A stretch of 64,000 nucleotides of DNA, taken from the NCBI GenBank assembly GCA_963784885.1, contig CAWATA010000002.1, forward strand, positions 419,313 through 483,312, read 5' to 3'. This DNA is from RHKX01 sp963784885. Lineage in GTDB: Bacteria; Actinomycetota; Thermoleophilia; Solirubrobacterales; 70-9. The notes under the pieces are model-generated. The model was not told the origin of the DNA. It did not search any database and worked only from the letters and a program-made list of their open reading frames with translations. Position 1 is the stretch's first letter. Each line of letters starts with the position of its first letter. Shown in pieces: positions 50,397 to 58,633 of the stretch. The position numbers and the translations under genes are program-made.

Positions 50397-50535
50397 GGGG
50401 GCCTGCGCTCGGGGGCGCAAACCCGGTTGCAGGGATGGCGAGCTGCGCCGCCGGTCCGATGACCCACCTACACTTCAGAAAGCGAAGTGACCCGCAGCAA
50501 CGGTTCGCTCGCGGAGAGAAACTTCAGAACTCCCG

Positions 50536-51570
50536 ATGGGGCGCAAGGCACAGATATCGCTGGTCGCGATCGTCTTCACGGCGATCGTCGCAGCGCTGCT
50601 CGTCTACCTCTGGGATCAGACGCGCGAGGACAAGATCGCCGAGGGCGTCACGATCGGCGGAATCGACGTCGGCGGGCTCGACGCCGACGCGGCCCGCAGG
50701 CAGGTCGAGAAGAACCTCCTCGATCCGATCGACGAAACGGTCACCGTCAAGTACGGCGACGAGAAGTTCACGCTGACCCCGCACGAGAGCAAGCTCGATG
50801 CAGACGTCGACCGGACGATCGACGAGGCGGTCGCCGTCTCGCAGGAGGGAGGCCTGCCGGGCCGGACCTGGCGGGCGCTGACCGGCGGCGAGGTCGACGA
50901 GGAGATCACGCCGAAGATCACCTACGACGAGGACGCCGTCGAGCACTTCATCGCCCACATCGCGGGCAACGTCGACCGCGACGCCGTGAACGCGAGCGTC
51001 AAGCCCAGCGGCGGCAAGCTCGTGCCGGTCGCATCTCAGGTCGGCATCAAGGTCGACGAGGCCGCCCTTCGCGACAACGTACTCGCGGCGCTCGAGGACC
51101 CGGCCGACCGGACCGTCAAGGCCGACGTCGAGAAGGTCAAGCCGGAGATCACCACCGCCGAGGTCGCCGACAAGTACCCGACTTACCTCGTCGTCGACCG
51201 ATCGAACTTCACGCTGACGCTGTACCGGAACCTCGAGGTCGAGAAGCAGTACACGGTCGCGATCGGCGCCCAGGGCTTCGACACCCCGACCGGCCTCTAC
51301 ACGATCCAGGACAAGCAGGTCGATCCGGTCTGGAACGTTCCCGACTCCGACTGGGCGGGCACGCTCGCCGGCCAGACGATCCCGCCCGGCCCCGACAACC
51401 CGCTCAAGGCCCGCTGGATGGGCATCTACAACGGTGCCGGCATTCACGGCACCTCCGACACCGCGTCGCTCGGCAGCGCCGCCTCACACGGCTGCGTGCG
51501 GATGTCGGTCCCCGACGTGATCGACCTGTACGACCGGGTCGACGTCGGCACCCCGATCTACATCGGCTGA
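50536..51570 (+). CDS. L,D-transpeptidase (YkuD) with peptidoglycan-binding domain
   Basis: 344 residues. An N-terminal membrane anchor (ISLVAIVFTAIVAALLVYLW, 7-26) is followed by VTIGGIDVGGLDADAARRQV, typical of PG_binding_4 domains, and a C-terminal YkuD domain: YLVVDRSNFTLTLYRNLEVE and IHGTSDTASLGSAASHGCVR (catalytic His and Cys). It makes 3-3 cross-links in the cell wall. A possible -10 TACACT (50468-50473) gives a ~56-nt leader. The preceding 139-nt gap holds a GGCGCA/TGCGCC stem but no gene. Confidence 0.93.
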   Translation: MGRKAQISLVAIVFTAIVAALLVYLWDQTREDKIAEGVTIGGIDVGGLDADAARRQVEKNLLDPIDETVTVKYGDEKFTLTPHESKLDADVDRTIDEAVAVSQEGGLPGRTWRALTGGEVDEEITPKITYDEDAVEHFIAHIAGNVDRDAVNASVKPSGGKLVPVASQVGIKVDEAALRDNVLAALEDPADRTVKADVEKVKPEITTAEVADKYPTYLVVDRSNFTLTLYRNLEVEKQYTVAIGAQGFDTPTGLYTIQDKQVDPVWNVPDSDWAGTLAGQTIPPGPDNPLKARWMGIYNGAGIHGTSDTASLGSAASHGCVRMSVPDVIDLYDRVDVGTPIYIG

Positions 51571-51634
51571 CGACTTCCCCGGCAGCCGGCGCCCGGCGGC
51601 AGGTTCACGGGCGGGAAGGGCGAATCGGATTTCC

Positions 51635-52561
51635 ATGGCAACCGCTCAGCAGACCCGCCCTGAGATCTCCGCGGCCTGGCAGTCGGCGCTGGTCGGCTAT
51701 CGCCGGGAGCTGACGGCACGACGGCTCTCGCCGCACACTCTGCGCGCCTACTCCGCCGACCTCGAGGATCTGGCGGCCTGGGCGGCGGAGAACGGGATCG
51801 ACGACCCCCGCGATCTCAGCTACCGGCGGCTGCGCGGCTACGCCGCCGTTCTCGGCGGTCGTGACCTCGAGCGGACGAGCGTCGGCCGCAAGCTGGCGGC
51901 CGCCCGCGGCCTCTTCGACTTCCTGACGCGGACCGGGGCTGCGGAGCAGAATCCCGCCGAGCTCCTGCCGAACCCGAAGTCGGCGTCGCGACTGCCGCGC
52001 GTGCTCGATCGCGACCAGGCCCGGGTGCTGCTCGAGCGGATTCCCGCGGCGACGCCGCTCGACGCTCGCGACAAGGCGATGCTCGAGCTCGCCTATTCCT
52101 CGGGGCTGCGCTGCTCGGAGCTCGTCGCCCTCGACGTCGACTCGATCGACTTCGACTCCGAGACCGTCCGGGTCCGCGGCAAGGGCGACAGGGAGCGGAT
52201 CGTCCCGCTCGGAGAGCCCGCCCAGCGCGCCGTCTCCCGATATCTGGAGCGATTCCGGCCCGCGCTGGCCGACGACCCGGCCGAGCGCGCCCTGCTGATC
52301 TCGAAGAGCGGCAGGCGGCTCTCTCCCTCCGACGTGACGCGGCGCCTCGGGCGCTGGGTCGACGAGGCGGCGATCGCCGGGCGTGTCTCCCCGCACGCGC
52401 TGCGGCATTCGTTCGCCACCCACATGCTGGAGGGCGGGGCGGACCTCCGGTCGATCCAGGAGCTGCTCGGGCACGCGAGCATCTCGACAACCCAGATCTA
52501 CACCCGGGTCGAGCCGGGCCGGCTGCGGGCCGCCTACGCGGGCGCCCACCCGCGTGCCTGA
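51635..52561 (+). CDS. Tyrosine recombinase XerC/XerD
   Basis: 308 residues. The N-terminal SAM-like core-binding domain (YRRELTARRLSPHTLRAYSA) and the catalytic domain with ELAYSSGLRCSELVALDV (Arg I), VRGKGDRERIVPLG (Lys), SPHALRHSFATHMLEGG (HxxR) and LLGHASISTTQIYTRV (His/Tyr nucleophile). It resolves chromosome dimers at dif together with a partner Xer. The location directly before whiG, as in other actinobacteria, argues for a housekeeping Xer rather than a phage integrase. Confidence 0.92.
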   Translation: MATAQQTRPEISAAWQSALVGYRRELTARRLSPHTLRAYSADLEDLAAWAAENGIDDPRDLSYRRLRGYAAVLGGRDLERTSVGRKLAAARGLFDFLTRTGAAEQNPAELLPNPKSASRLPRVLDRDQARVLLERIPAATPLDARDKAMLELAYSSGLRCSELVALDVDSIDFDSETVRVRGKGDRERIVPLGEPAQRAVSRYLERFRPALADDPAERALLISKSGRRLSPSDVTRRLGRWVDEAAIAGRVSPHALRHSFATHMLEGGADLRSIQELLGHASISTTQIYTRVEPGRLRAAYAGAHPRA

Positions 52562-52602
52562 CCCCGGCCTGGACTAACGTATGAGCGCAAGGAGGGCTCG
52601 GA

Positions 52603-53379
52603 ATGGAAACCAACGTCAAAGCGGTTGAGCTGAAGGAGCTTTGGCGTCGCTGCAAGGAGGACGGCGACGAGCGGGCGCGCGAGCGTCTCGTGGTCGCCTA
52701 CTCGCCGCTCGTCAAGTACGTCGCCGGCCGCATGGCCTCCGGGCTTCCCTCGCACGTCGAGGAGGGCGATCTCATCTCCTACGGGCTGATCGGGTTGATC
52801 GGCTCGATCGAGCGCTACGACCTCGACCGCGAGATCAAGTTCGAGACCTACGCGGTCTCGCGGATCCGTGGCGCGATCATCGACGAGCTTCGTTCCCTGG
52901 ACTGGGTTCCGCGTTCGGTCCGGGCGAAGGCCCGCGACGTGGAGAAGGCCCATTCCCGGCTCGAGAACAAGCTCGGGCGCGCTCCGAACGAGGAGGAGAT
53001 GGCCGACGAGCTCGAATGCTCGGTCGACGACTTCCGGACGACCCTGCTCGAGATCGCGAACTCCTCGGTCCTCGCTCTCGACGATCTCTGGACGGTCTCC
53101 GACCCCGACGGCGGCCAGGTATCGCTGATCGACACGATCCGCGACCCGAACGCGGTCGATCCCGAGGAGGCGATCGACACGGTCGAGCTCAAGGACCGGC
53201 TCGCCGACGCGATCGAGTCCCTGCCGGACCGCGAGCGGCTCGTGATCGCCCTCTACTACTACGAGACTCTGACCCTGCGCGAGATCGGCGACGTCCTCGG
53301 CGTCACCGAGTCGCGGGTCTCCCAGCTCCACACCAAAGCCGTGCTGGGGATGCGGTCCCATCTCCAGAACGCTCCCTGA
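52603..53379 (+). CDS. whiG: RNA polymerase sigma factor, WhiG/FliA type
   Basis: 258 residues, sigma-70 family group 3 with regions 2, 3 and 4. ARERLVVAYSPLVKYVAGRM and LISYGLIGLIGSIERYD are region 2; RIRGAIIDELRSLDWVPRSV and RLENKLGRAPNEEEMADEL region 3; LREIGDVLGVTESRVSQLHT region 4 helix-turn-helix. In streptomycetes WhiG drives sporulation genes, in flagellate bacteria FliA drives motility. A strong Shine-Dalgarno AAGGAGG (52589-52595) sits 7 nt before ATG, unlike most genes here. Confidence 0.92.
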   Translation: METNVKAVELKELWRRCKEDGDERARERLVVAYSPLVKYVAGRMASGLPSHVEEGDLISYGLIGLIGSIERYDLDREIKFETYAVSRIRGAIIDELRSLDWVPRSVRAKARDVEKAHSRLENKLGRAPNEEEMADELECSVDDFRTTLLEIANSSVLALDDLWTVSDPDGGQVSLIDTIRDPNAVDPEEAIDTVELKDRLADAIESLPDRERLVIALYYYETLTLREIGDVLGVTESRVSQLHTKAVLGMRSHLQNAP

Positions 53380-53432
53380 GCCCGCGAGCCCGGACCGGCG
53401 CCGGCGTTGCCTGCAGCCGCCCCCGGTTGATC

Positions 53433-53438
53433 TAACCT
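53433..53438 (+). promoter_or_regulatory. Putative -10 element
   Basis: TAACCT lies 9 nt before ATG 53448, identical in sequence to the rpsP hexamer. Confidence 0.4.
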
Positions 53439-53447
53439 CAGCCCGGC

Positions 53448-54173
53448 ATGTACGACGAGACGGACCCCGTTCCCTCCTGTGCGGTCTGCGGCAGGCGCCT
53501 GCTGCCGGGCGAGCGCCCGATCGCCTTCCTGACTCGCGACGGTGAGGAGGTCGAGGTCTGCGAGCTCTGCAAGGCGCGGGCCGAGGCGGCGGGCTGGCTG
53601 CGTCCCGAGGAGGCCACCGCCCGCGGCGGCGCCACCGGCGGACGCGATCGGCGACGAGGTCGTGGGGCCCAGGTGCTCGGTGGGCTCCTGGCGCGGGGTC
53701 GGCAGCCCGCTCCCGAGCGAGACCGCGCGGACGCAGCGCCTCGCGCCGCGTCCGAAGCCGAGCCGGGGTCCGGCCGGGAGGCGGAACCGCCACCGCTTCC
53801 CCCCGATCCGGTCCCGGTGCCGGCGATCCCCGGCAGCGCGACCGTGGCCGGTGCGGTCTACGCCTTCAATCACTCCGATCATCGCCGCACCGTCGCGGGG
53901 CTGACCCGGACGCTCGGCTCACCTCGGGCGACGGCCCTCGTCCGCCAGGGCAACGGCGACGGCGACGTTGTCCGGCTGACGATCGCCTGGGAGCTCACCT
54001 GGTACCAGTGGGAGGTCGCCGCCTCCGGCGACGGCTACGACGTCCGCGAGTCCGGCAAAGGTGACACGATCGACCAGCTCGGCGCCGCTGACAGAACCTG
54101 GAACCTGATGGCCGCCGCCGACGGCACACTCGAGGAGAAGACCGCCGCGAGCACGCCGGTCGAGGAAGCTTGA
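53448..54173 (+). CDS. Hypothetical protein with N-terminal zinc-finger-like segment
   Basis: 241 residues. SCAVCGRRLLPGERPIAFL and EVEVCELCKARAEAAGW make a four-Cys knuckle (residues ~10-45). A Pro/Arg/Glu-rich linker (about 50-120) leads to a C-terminal domain (AVYAFNHSDHRRTVAGLTRT, VVRLTIAWELTWYQWEVAAS) with no recognised family. It overlaps the rnhA start (TTGA). The Cys segment may bind zinc; the rest may bind ligand or protein. Function unknown. Confidence 0.75.
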   Translation: MYDETDPVPSCAVCGRRLLPGERPIAFLTRDGEEVEVCELCKARAEAAGWLRPEEATARGGATGGRDRRRGRGAQVLGGLLARGRQPAPERDRADAAPRAASEAEPGSGREAEPPPLPPDPVPVPAIPGSATVAGAVYAFNHSDHRRTVAGLTRTLGSPRATALVRQGNGDGDVVRLTIAWELTWYQWEVAASGDGYDVRESGKGDTIDQLGAADRTWNLMAAADGTLEEKTAASTPVEEA

Positions 54174-54568
54174 AGCTGACCGTTCACGTCGACGGGGGTT
54201 CGCGAGGCAACCCGGGCCCGGCCGCGATCGCCGCCGTCCTCAGCGACGCCGACGGCGAGATCGTCGACAGTGCCGGAGAGGTGATCGGCCGGGCGACCAA
54301 CAACGTCGCCGAGTACCGGGCCCTGATCTTCGGCATCGAGCGCGCCCGCGCGCTCGGCGCCACGGAACTCGATCTCGTCGGCGACTCGGAGTTGATCGTC
54401 AAGCAGGTCCGTGGCGAGTACAAGGTCAAGGATCCGAACATGAAGCCGCTCCATGCGAGCGTCAAGCAGGCCCTGGCCGGCTTCGACGACTGGTCGATCC
54501 GCCATGTCAAGCGCCACCTCAATGCCGAGGCCGATCGCCTCGTCAACGAGGCGCTCGACGCCGACTGA
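54170..54568 (+). CDS. rnhA: Ribonuclease HI
   Basis: 132 residues, TTG start overlapping the previous stop. The four acidic catalytic residues are visible: HVDGGSRGNPGPAAIA (Asp), NNVAEYRALIFGIERA (Glu), VGDSELIVKQVRGEYKV (Asp) and EADRLVNEALDAD (Asp). It degrades RNA in RNA-DNA hybrids and complements RNase HII encoded upstream. The compact form without a hybrid-binding domain resembles archaeal/actinobacterial RNase HI. Confidence 0.94.
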   Translation: MKLTVHVDGGSRGNPGPAAIAAVLSDADGEIVDSAGEVIGRATNNVAEYRALIFGIERARALGATELDLVGDSELIVKQVRGEYKVKDPNMKPLHASVKQALAGFDDWSIRHVKRHLNAEADRLVNEALDAD

Positions 54569-54623
54569 CGTTTCCGCCGGGCGCAAACGACCGCCGCGAC
54601 CGGGGCTATACTCCCGCGACCGT

Positions 54624-54697
54624 GCGGCTGTAGCTCAGTTGGCTAGAGCGTCTGCTTGCCATGCAGAAGGTCGTGGGTTCGAATCCCATCAGCCGCT
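54624..54697 (+). tRNA. tRNA-Gly (anticodon GCC)
   Basis: 74 nt with a full cloverleaf: acceptor GCGGCTG/CAGCCGC, D-stem GCTC/GAGC, anticodon stem TCTGC/GCAGA with loop TTGCCAT, and T-arm GTGGG-TTCGAAT-CCCAT. Discriminator T, no encoded CCA. Confidence 0.97.
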
Positions 54698-54706
54698 TGC
54701 CGGAGG

Positions 54707-54727
54707 CCCGCTCTTTCAAGCGGGTTT
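54707..54727 (+). terminator. Intrinsic terminator after tRNA-Gly
   Basis: CCCGCT, loop CTTTCA, AGCGGG (54707-54712 with 54719-54724) and then TTT. This is one of the few hairpins here followed by T residues. Confidence 0.6.
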
Positions 54728-54856
54728 CCGTCGGCGACCCTGGGACAACGTTAGAGCCTCGGTCAGAGTCAGCGGCTCCCTTTGCCCGAACCGATGTGCA
54801 GCCGGCCCATGTCCGACTAGAGTTGCCCGGTTCCGTCTTCGTCCAAGGGGAGTGCC

Positions 54857-55396
54857 GTGTTGAAAAGGATTTCGGGCCATCTGACCTACGCCAACGTCAT
54901 GTCCACTGCCGCGGTCTTCATCGTGCTCGGGGGTGGCGCGTACGCCCTCACCAGCCGCGATAAGCAGCAGATCAAGGTCATCGCCAAGAAGCAGGCGTCG
55001 AAGCTCGACAAGCAGATCGAGCTTCTGCCGGGTCCGAAGGGCGACCAAGGCATCCAGGGGCCGAAGGGCGACAAGGGCGATTCGGGTGCGAACGGCGCAA
55101 CCTCGGTCACCCGCCGGGTCAGCTCTCTGACGACGGTTGCCGCCGATCAGTCCGCCCAGGCGACCGTGAGTTGTCAAGCCGGCGAGCGCGCCGTCGGCGG
55201 TGGTGGCATCGGATGGAACGGCGTCACGGCTGACTTCAACTTGACGGATTCCGTCCCGGTCATTGACCCGGACACCGACTTCGTGAACGAGGGCGTGCCT
55301 GTGGCCTGGCGGGCCAGATACAACAACTTGGACAGCAACAACAGCAACGACGGAGACATTGAGTTCCGCGCCTACGTCGTCTGTGCCGCTCCTTAG
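54857..55396 (+). CDS. Secreted/anchored collagen-like protein
   Basis: 179 residues, GTG start (TTG 54860 possible) with AAGGGGA seven nt upstream. An N-terminal hydrophobic segment (VMSTAAVFIVLGGGAYAL, about 15-32) acts as signal or anchor. A coiled region (KKQASKLDKQIELL) is followed by a short collagen-like Gly-X-Y run (GPKGDQGIQGPKGDKGDSG), then a beta-rich C-terminal domain with two Cys (SCQAGERAVGGGG and YVVCAAP). Proteins of this layout are common in Thermoleophilia; the function is unknown, probably surface structure. Confidence 0.85.
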   Translation: MLKRISGHLTYANVMSTAAVFIVLGGGAYALTSRDKQQIKVIAKKQASKLDKQIELLPGPKGDQGIQGPKGDKGDSGANGATSVTRRVSSLTTVAADQSAQATVSCQAGERAVGGGGIGWNGVTADFNLTDSVPVIDPDTDFVNEGVPVAWRARYNNLDSNNSNDGDIEFRAYVVCAAP

Positions 55397-55829
55397 TGGA
55401 TCCTGGCGTGAATGCGACTACCCGCATCCGCTTTCCTGGTTGCGTCCTAACCCGTCGATGCTGGTTTCGCGGGGCGTCATGCCCAAGCTGCTCGCGGGGC
55501 CGTGCAGAGGTGCCTCGCCTCGGTTGACGGGGCCTCGGCATCCCCTTAGGCTCGGAAGCGAAACAGGGGGAGGGGCGCGGTACGTGGCCTCTCCAGGGGT
55601 GAGCTTCGACGCCTCGGCCGTTCCATCCGTTCCCCGGGGCGTTGAGCTCTTGTCGCGGCCCTCTCGATGTCACCGGAAGGGGAGCGGCTTCCGATGGCGA
55701 ATGGACCTCGGTACAGGGCCGTTTCCTCATGAGGAGTGAGCGTAATCCTGGAGTTCTCTCGTTTGAACACGACGCCTCGGATGTCAATCGCTCCGGGGCG
55801 TCGTGCTTTCGCCTCGAGGCAGGTGGCGC
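55397..55829. other. Intergenic region, no convincing gene
   Basis: 433 bp without a frame of recognisable protein character on either strand. It contains two hairpins: GGGC-GTCAT-GCCC near 55472-55484, and CACGACGCC (55768-55776) with GGCGTCGTG (55797-55805), the latter a possible terminator between the two facing transcripts. Confidence 0.6.
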
Positions 55830-56030
55830 CTAGTCGGCCCACCAGTCGCGGCGGCCCTCGACGTCATCGCGCCGGGACTCCCCGAGGCTCGGCGCGCCGA
55901 TGACGAGGATCTCGAGGCCCTCCGGCCCTGCCTCATGGCCGCGCCAGGTGCCGGGCGGTACGCGGACCGCGTCCCACTCGCGCAGCTCGACGATCTCGTC
56001 GTCGATCGAGGATGCCCGAACATGCCGTCC
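55830..56030 (-). pseudogene. C-terminal remnant of a cupin protein
   Basis: On the minus strand the frame ends with DDEIVELREWDAVRVPPGTW then GLEILVIGAPSLGE and DVEGRRDWWAD. This is the last ~65 residues of a small cupin of ~150 residues. The N-terminal half with the metal-binding GxxxxxHxH motif is missing; upstream bases run into the hydrolase stop. No start codon lies in frame. It is probably a deletion remnant. Confidence 0.6.
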
Positions 56031-56053
56031 GCACCGCTTCCGTGGAAAGTCGG

Positions 56054-56872
56054 TCAGAGCGCCTCGAGGAACCGCAGCACCGCCGCGATGCTGCGTTCGG
56101 GCGCGTCGGCGAAGACGAAGTGGCCGGCGCCCTCGACGACCTCCAGTTGCGATCCCCGGATCTCGCCGTGGAATCGATGCGCGCCGGCGACCGGCGAGAA
56201 CTCGTCGTTCTCGCCCCAGAGGATCAGCGTCGGGAGACCGAGCCGCGCGAGGGCACCCTCGTAGGGAGCGAGCTTCTCGAAGTCGCCCGACCGATACATC
56301 TCCAGCACCGCCTGCCGGCCCGCCGCCGTTCCGAGCGACCGCCAGTAGTCGTCGATCGCCGCCTCCTCCATCGCCGGAGAAACGGCACCCATCAGACCCC
56401 CGAAGGTCTCGCGGGTCATCCCCTCGACCAGATCCTCGCCGGTACCCGGCGTCCGCAGGGCCGCCGCCATGCCGTGCCACTTGCCGTCGGGGAAGAAGCC
56501 CGAGTCGGCGATCACGAGCGCCGCGACGCGATCGGGGTGGTCGCAGGCCCAGCGCAGGCCGATCAGCCCGCCCCAGTCGTGGACCACGAGGACGACGGGT
56601 GGCAGGTCGAGCTCGGTCACGAAGCCGTCGACGGCTTCGACGAGCCGCTCCCACGTGTTCGGCGGATCGGCGGGGGAGTCGCCGGTGCCGGGCAGATCGG
56701 GCGCATAGCCGCGGTGGCCTGCATCGGCGGCCGCCGCGAGCAGGCCGCGCCACATGAACGAGGACTCGGGGAAGCCGTGCAGGCAGAGGAGGGGAGAGGG
56801 GTGCACCTCGCCGTCGGGGACGGCTTCGCGGTAGGCGAGCGCCGAGGTCCGGCCGGCGCTCGGGGAACTCAC
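56054..56872 (-). CDS. Alpha/beta hydrolase, epoxide hydrolase / haloalkane dehalogenase-like
   Basis: 272 residues from GTG 56872. The elbow is VLVVHDWGGLIGLRWACDHP with Asp as nucleophile, as in epoxide hydrolases and haloalkane dehalogenases. LCLHGFPESSFMWRGLL has the HGxP oxyanion motif; LILWGENDEFSPVAGAHRF and EGAGHFVFADAPERS give the acid and His. A longer open frame upstream overlaps the PLC-like gene in another frame and is rejected. The two genes overlap by 4 nt and are probably cotranscribed. The substrate is unknown. Confidence 0.88.
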   Translation of the reverse strand: MSSPSAGRTSALAYREAVPDGEVHPSPLLCLHGFPESSFMWRGLLAAAADAGHRGYAPDLPGTGDSPADPPNTWERLVEAVDGFVTELDLPPVVLVVHDWGGLIGLRWACDHPDRVAALVIADSGFFPDGKWHGMAAALRTPGTGEDLVEGMTRETFGGLMGAVSPAMEEAAIDDYWRSLGTAAGRQAVLEMYRSGDFEKLAPYEGALARLGLPTLILWGENDEFSPVAGAHRFHGEIRGSQLEVVEGAGHFVFADAPERSIAAVLRFLEAL

Positions 56873-57837
56873 GGGCCCGGCGTCTGAGCGGCGATCGCGT
56901 TGAGGTCGCGGACCGCGCCGGTGAGCTCGCCCGCGGTGATCTGATCGGCGGCGATGATCGAGGGCAGGCGCCCGCGAACCTCCGCGCACTTCTCGGCCCG
57001 CCCGACGATGACGCTGCGCGCATTGACCGCCCCCGACTTCTCGAAATCGGGCTTCGCCGGCGCGGTCGGCGGGGACCAGTGGTTCATCAGGAACATCGAG
57101 CCGGTCACGTCGCCGCGGTTCGGCCCACAGCTCTGCTTCCAGTTCGACGGATCGGTGAGCAGATCCGGGGTCGGGAACGTGTAGGGAGTCTCCTGGAGGA
57201 TCCCCTGGTAGGTGCGGTGGTACCAGTCGAAGCTGCCGGCGTCGTTGTCGGCGAGCATCACGACCTGCTGCCGCGAGCGGATCATCTGCCGCAGCGTCGG
57301 CCACTCGTCGGTCGGGCCGCGGTAGACGAAGTCGATCAGCCCGCTGCGCTCGACGGCATGGGCGAATGCGGCGGGGCGGATGTAGTCCTCGTTGTCGATC
57401 AGCAGGACGTTCTTGGGACGGTTCCGGAGGAACTTGCGGACCTGGCGCAGCATCGGCGCGAGCCGGGAGGAGCCGAGCTGGCAGTAGACGTGGCAGAGGT
57501 AGGTCCGCGCGTCCGGGTTCCCGGCGCTCGAGTTGGTGACGATCCCGTTCTCGCCGAGCACGCCGTAGTAGGTGTCGATCAGAAAGCCGCGGATCCCGAA
57601 CCGCAGCTGGTCGGGAATGGCGATCGACTGGTTCGGCAGCACCCAGCCGAGCGAAGCGGTCGACATCGCGTTGTGGGCGCCGGCCAGCACGACCTCGTTG
57701 AACGGCTGATCGCAGAGCACCTTCTGCCCGTTGCAGCGCTTGATCTTCGCCTCGGCGGTGCTCGCGAAAGCGGCGCCCGCGAAGACGGCCACGACGACCG
57801 CGAGCACGGCGAATCGGCGGGTCCGGGACGAGTCCAT
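56869..57837 (-). CDS. Secreted PLC-like phosphodiesterase (PI-PLC X fold)
   Basis: 322 residues. A signal peptide (RRFAVLAVVVAVFAGAAFA, cleavage near 28-30) precedes a TIM-barrel PLC-like domain: NEVVLAGAHNAMSTA holds the first catalytic His, FGIRGFLIDTYYGV, TYLCHVYCQLG (second His), NVLLIDNEDYIR and VVMLADNDAGSFDW. Four or more cysteines (CNGQKVLC, CHVYC) may form disulfides after export. Bacterial relatives include PI-PLC and uncharacterised actinobacterial secreted proteins; the substrate is unknown. Confidence 0.88.
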   Translation of the reverse strand: MDSSRTRRFAVLAVVVAVFAGAAFASTAEAKIKRCNGQKVLCDQPFNEVVLAGAHNAMSTASLGWVLPNQSIAIPDQLRFGIRGFLIDTYYGVLGENGIVTNSSAGNPDARTYLCHVYCQLGSSRLAPMLRQVRKFLRNRPKNVLLIDNEDYIRPAAFAHAVERSGLIDFVYRGPTDEWPTLRQMIRSRQQVVMLADNDAGSFDWYHRTYQGILQETPYTFPTPDLLTDPSNWKQSCGPNRGDVTGSMFLMNHWSPPTAPAKPDFEKSGAVNARSVIVGRAEKCAEVRGRLPSIIAADQITAGELTGAVRDLNAIAAQTPGP

Positions 57838-57897
57838 GCCCGCGCACCCTACTCACGCCGACGACTGCCGCACAAGGGGGTACCCTTGCCGTCCCTC

Positions 57898-57968
57898 GGC
57901 GCCTTGGCGGAGTGGCTACGCAGCGGCCTGCAAAGCCGTTTACACCGGTTCGACTCCGGTAGGCGCCT
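57898..57968 (+). tRNA. tRNA-Cys (anticodon GCA)
   Basis: 71 nt: acceptor GGCGCCT/AGGCGCC, D-stem GCG/CGC, anticodon stem GCGGC/GCCGT with loop CTGCAAA, T-arm ACCGG-TTCGACT-CCGGT. Discriminator T, no encoded CCA. Confidence 0.96.
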
Positions 57969-57997
57969 TTCGACCGTTCAAGCCGTTCACGGGATCC

Positions 57998-58020
57998 CGA
58001 TGCGTTTTGCATCGCTTCTT
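57998..58020 (+). terminator. Hairpin after tRNA-Cys
   Basis: CGATGC, loop GTTTT, GCATCG (57998-58003 with 58009-58014), then CTTCTT. Probable intrinsic terminator. Confidence 0.5.
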
Positions 58021-58059
58021 GCGGCCGGTTCTACGGCCGTTGAAGACCGCTGAAGACGG

Positions 58060-58325
58060 TTGGTCACCGCCGATGATCTGACCCAGAAGGCCGGCACCGC
58101 CGGCTGTATCTCCGAGGACGGCACGGGCGGCGCCTGCGCGGACGGGGTGGCGCTCGAGAACCCCTACTCGGTTGCCGTCTCCCCCGACGGCAAGAGCGCT
58201 TACGTCGCGCTGGAGGTCAGCGACGCCGTCGCGGTCTTCGACCGCAACCCGACCACGGGCGCGCTGGCTCAAAGCCCGGCACCACCGGCTGTATCTCCGA
58301 GGATGGCACCGGCGGCGTTCTCTAG
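58060..58325 (+). pseudogene. Remnant of a SEDGTGG-repeat beta-propeller protein
   Basis: About 1.3 repeat units remain: QKAGTAGCISEDGTGGACAD, VSPDGKSAYVALEVSDAVAV, FDRNPTTGALAQ. After ALAQ one base is missing near 58271, and the next repeat (PGTTGCISEDGTGGVL) continues in the shifted frame to TAG 58325. The unit is typical of secreted lactonase-like repeat proteins. It lacks a credible start and signal peptide, so it is a fragment lying directly downstream of tRNA-Cys. Confidence 0.75.
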
Positions 58326-58633
58326 GCGGGTTGCTTCGGAGGCATCAGCGCACCGATGATCCAGAAGAGCGGGATGACTATTCCGATGATGAACATCACC
58401 CAGTGGCCCTTCCGAATCGTTATGACACCGAGCGTGACGAGCAGGATGAAGTAGAGAATGCCGCCAATTACGATTTCGATGATGTCCTCCGGAGTCGCGG
58501 TCGTCGTTTGAAGCCACCCTATGGCGATCACCTCGCCGGCGAGCGATCGCGCCGGGGCTCCAGGCTGAACATCCGCCCCTGGCCGCAGCCAACCGAGAAG
58601 CGAATCGGGTCGAGTATCGGTTCTCGCTGTCAC
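58322..58633 (-). CDS. Small two-helix membrane protein
   Basis: 103 residues, or shorter if translation begins later. Two strong membrane helices (IIEIVIGGILYFILLVTLGV and VMFIIGIVIPLFWIIGALM) are joined by a short basic turn (ITIRKGHW); the C-terminus is MPPKQPA. Small proteins of this type are frequent in actinobacteria, function unknown. The N-terminal ~45 residues look non-conserved. Its stop overlaps the stop of the beta-propeller remnant. Confidence 0.6.
   Translation of the reverse strand: MTARTDTRPDSLLGWLRPGADVQPGAPARSLAGEVIAIGWLQTTTATPEDIIEIVIGGILYFILLVTLGVITIRKGHWVMFIIGIVIPLFWIIGALMPPKQPA

Noticed and set aside
51635..52561. Phage or island integrase
   Set aside because: It is a standard Xer recombinase beside whiG, as in other actinobacteria, and no att-like repeats or phage genes surround it.
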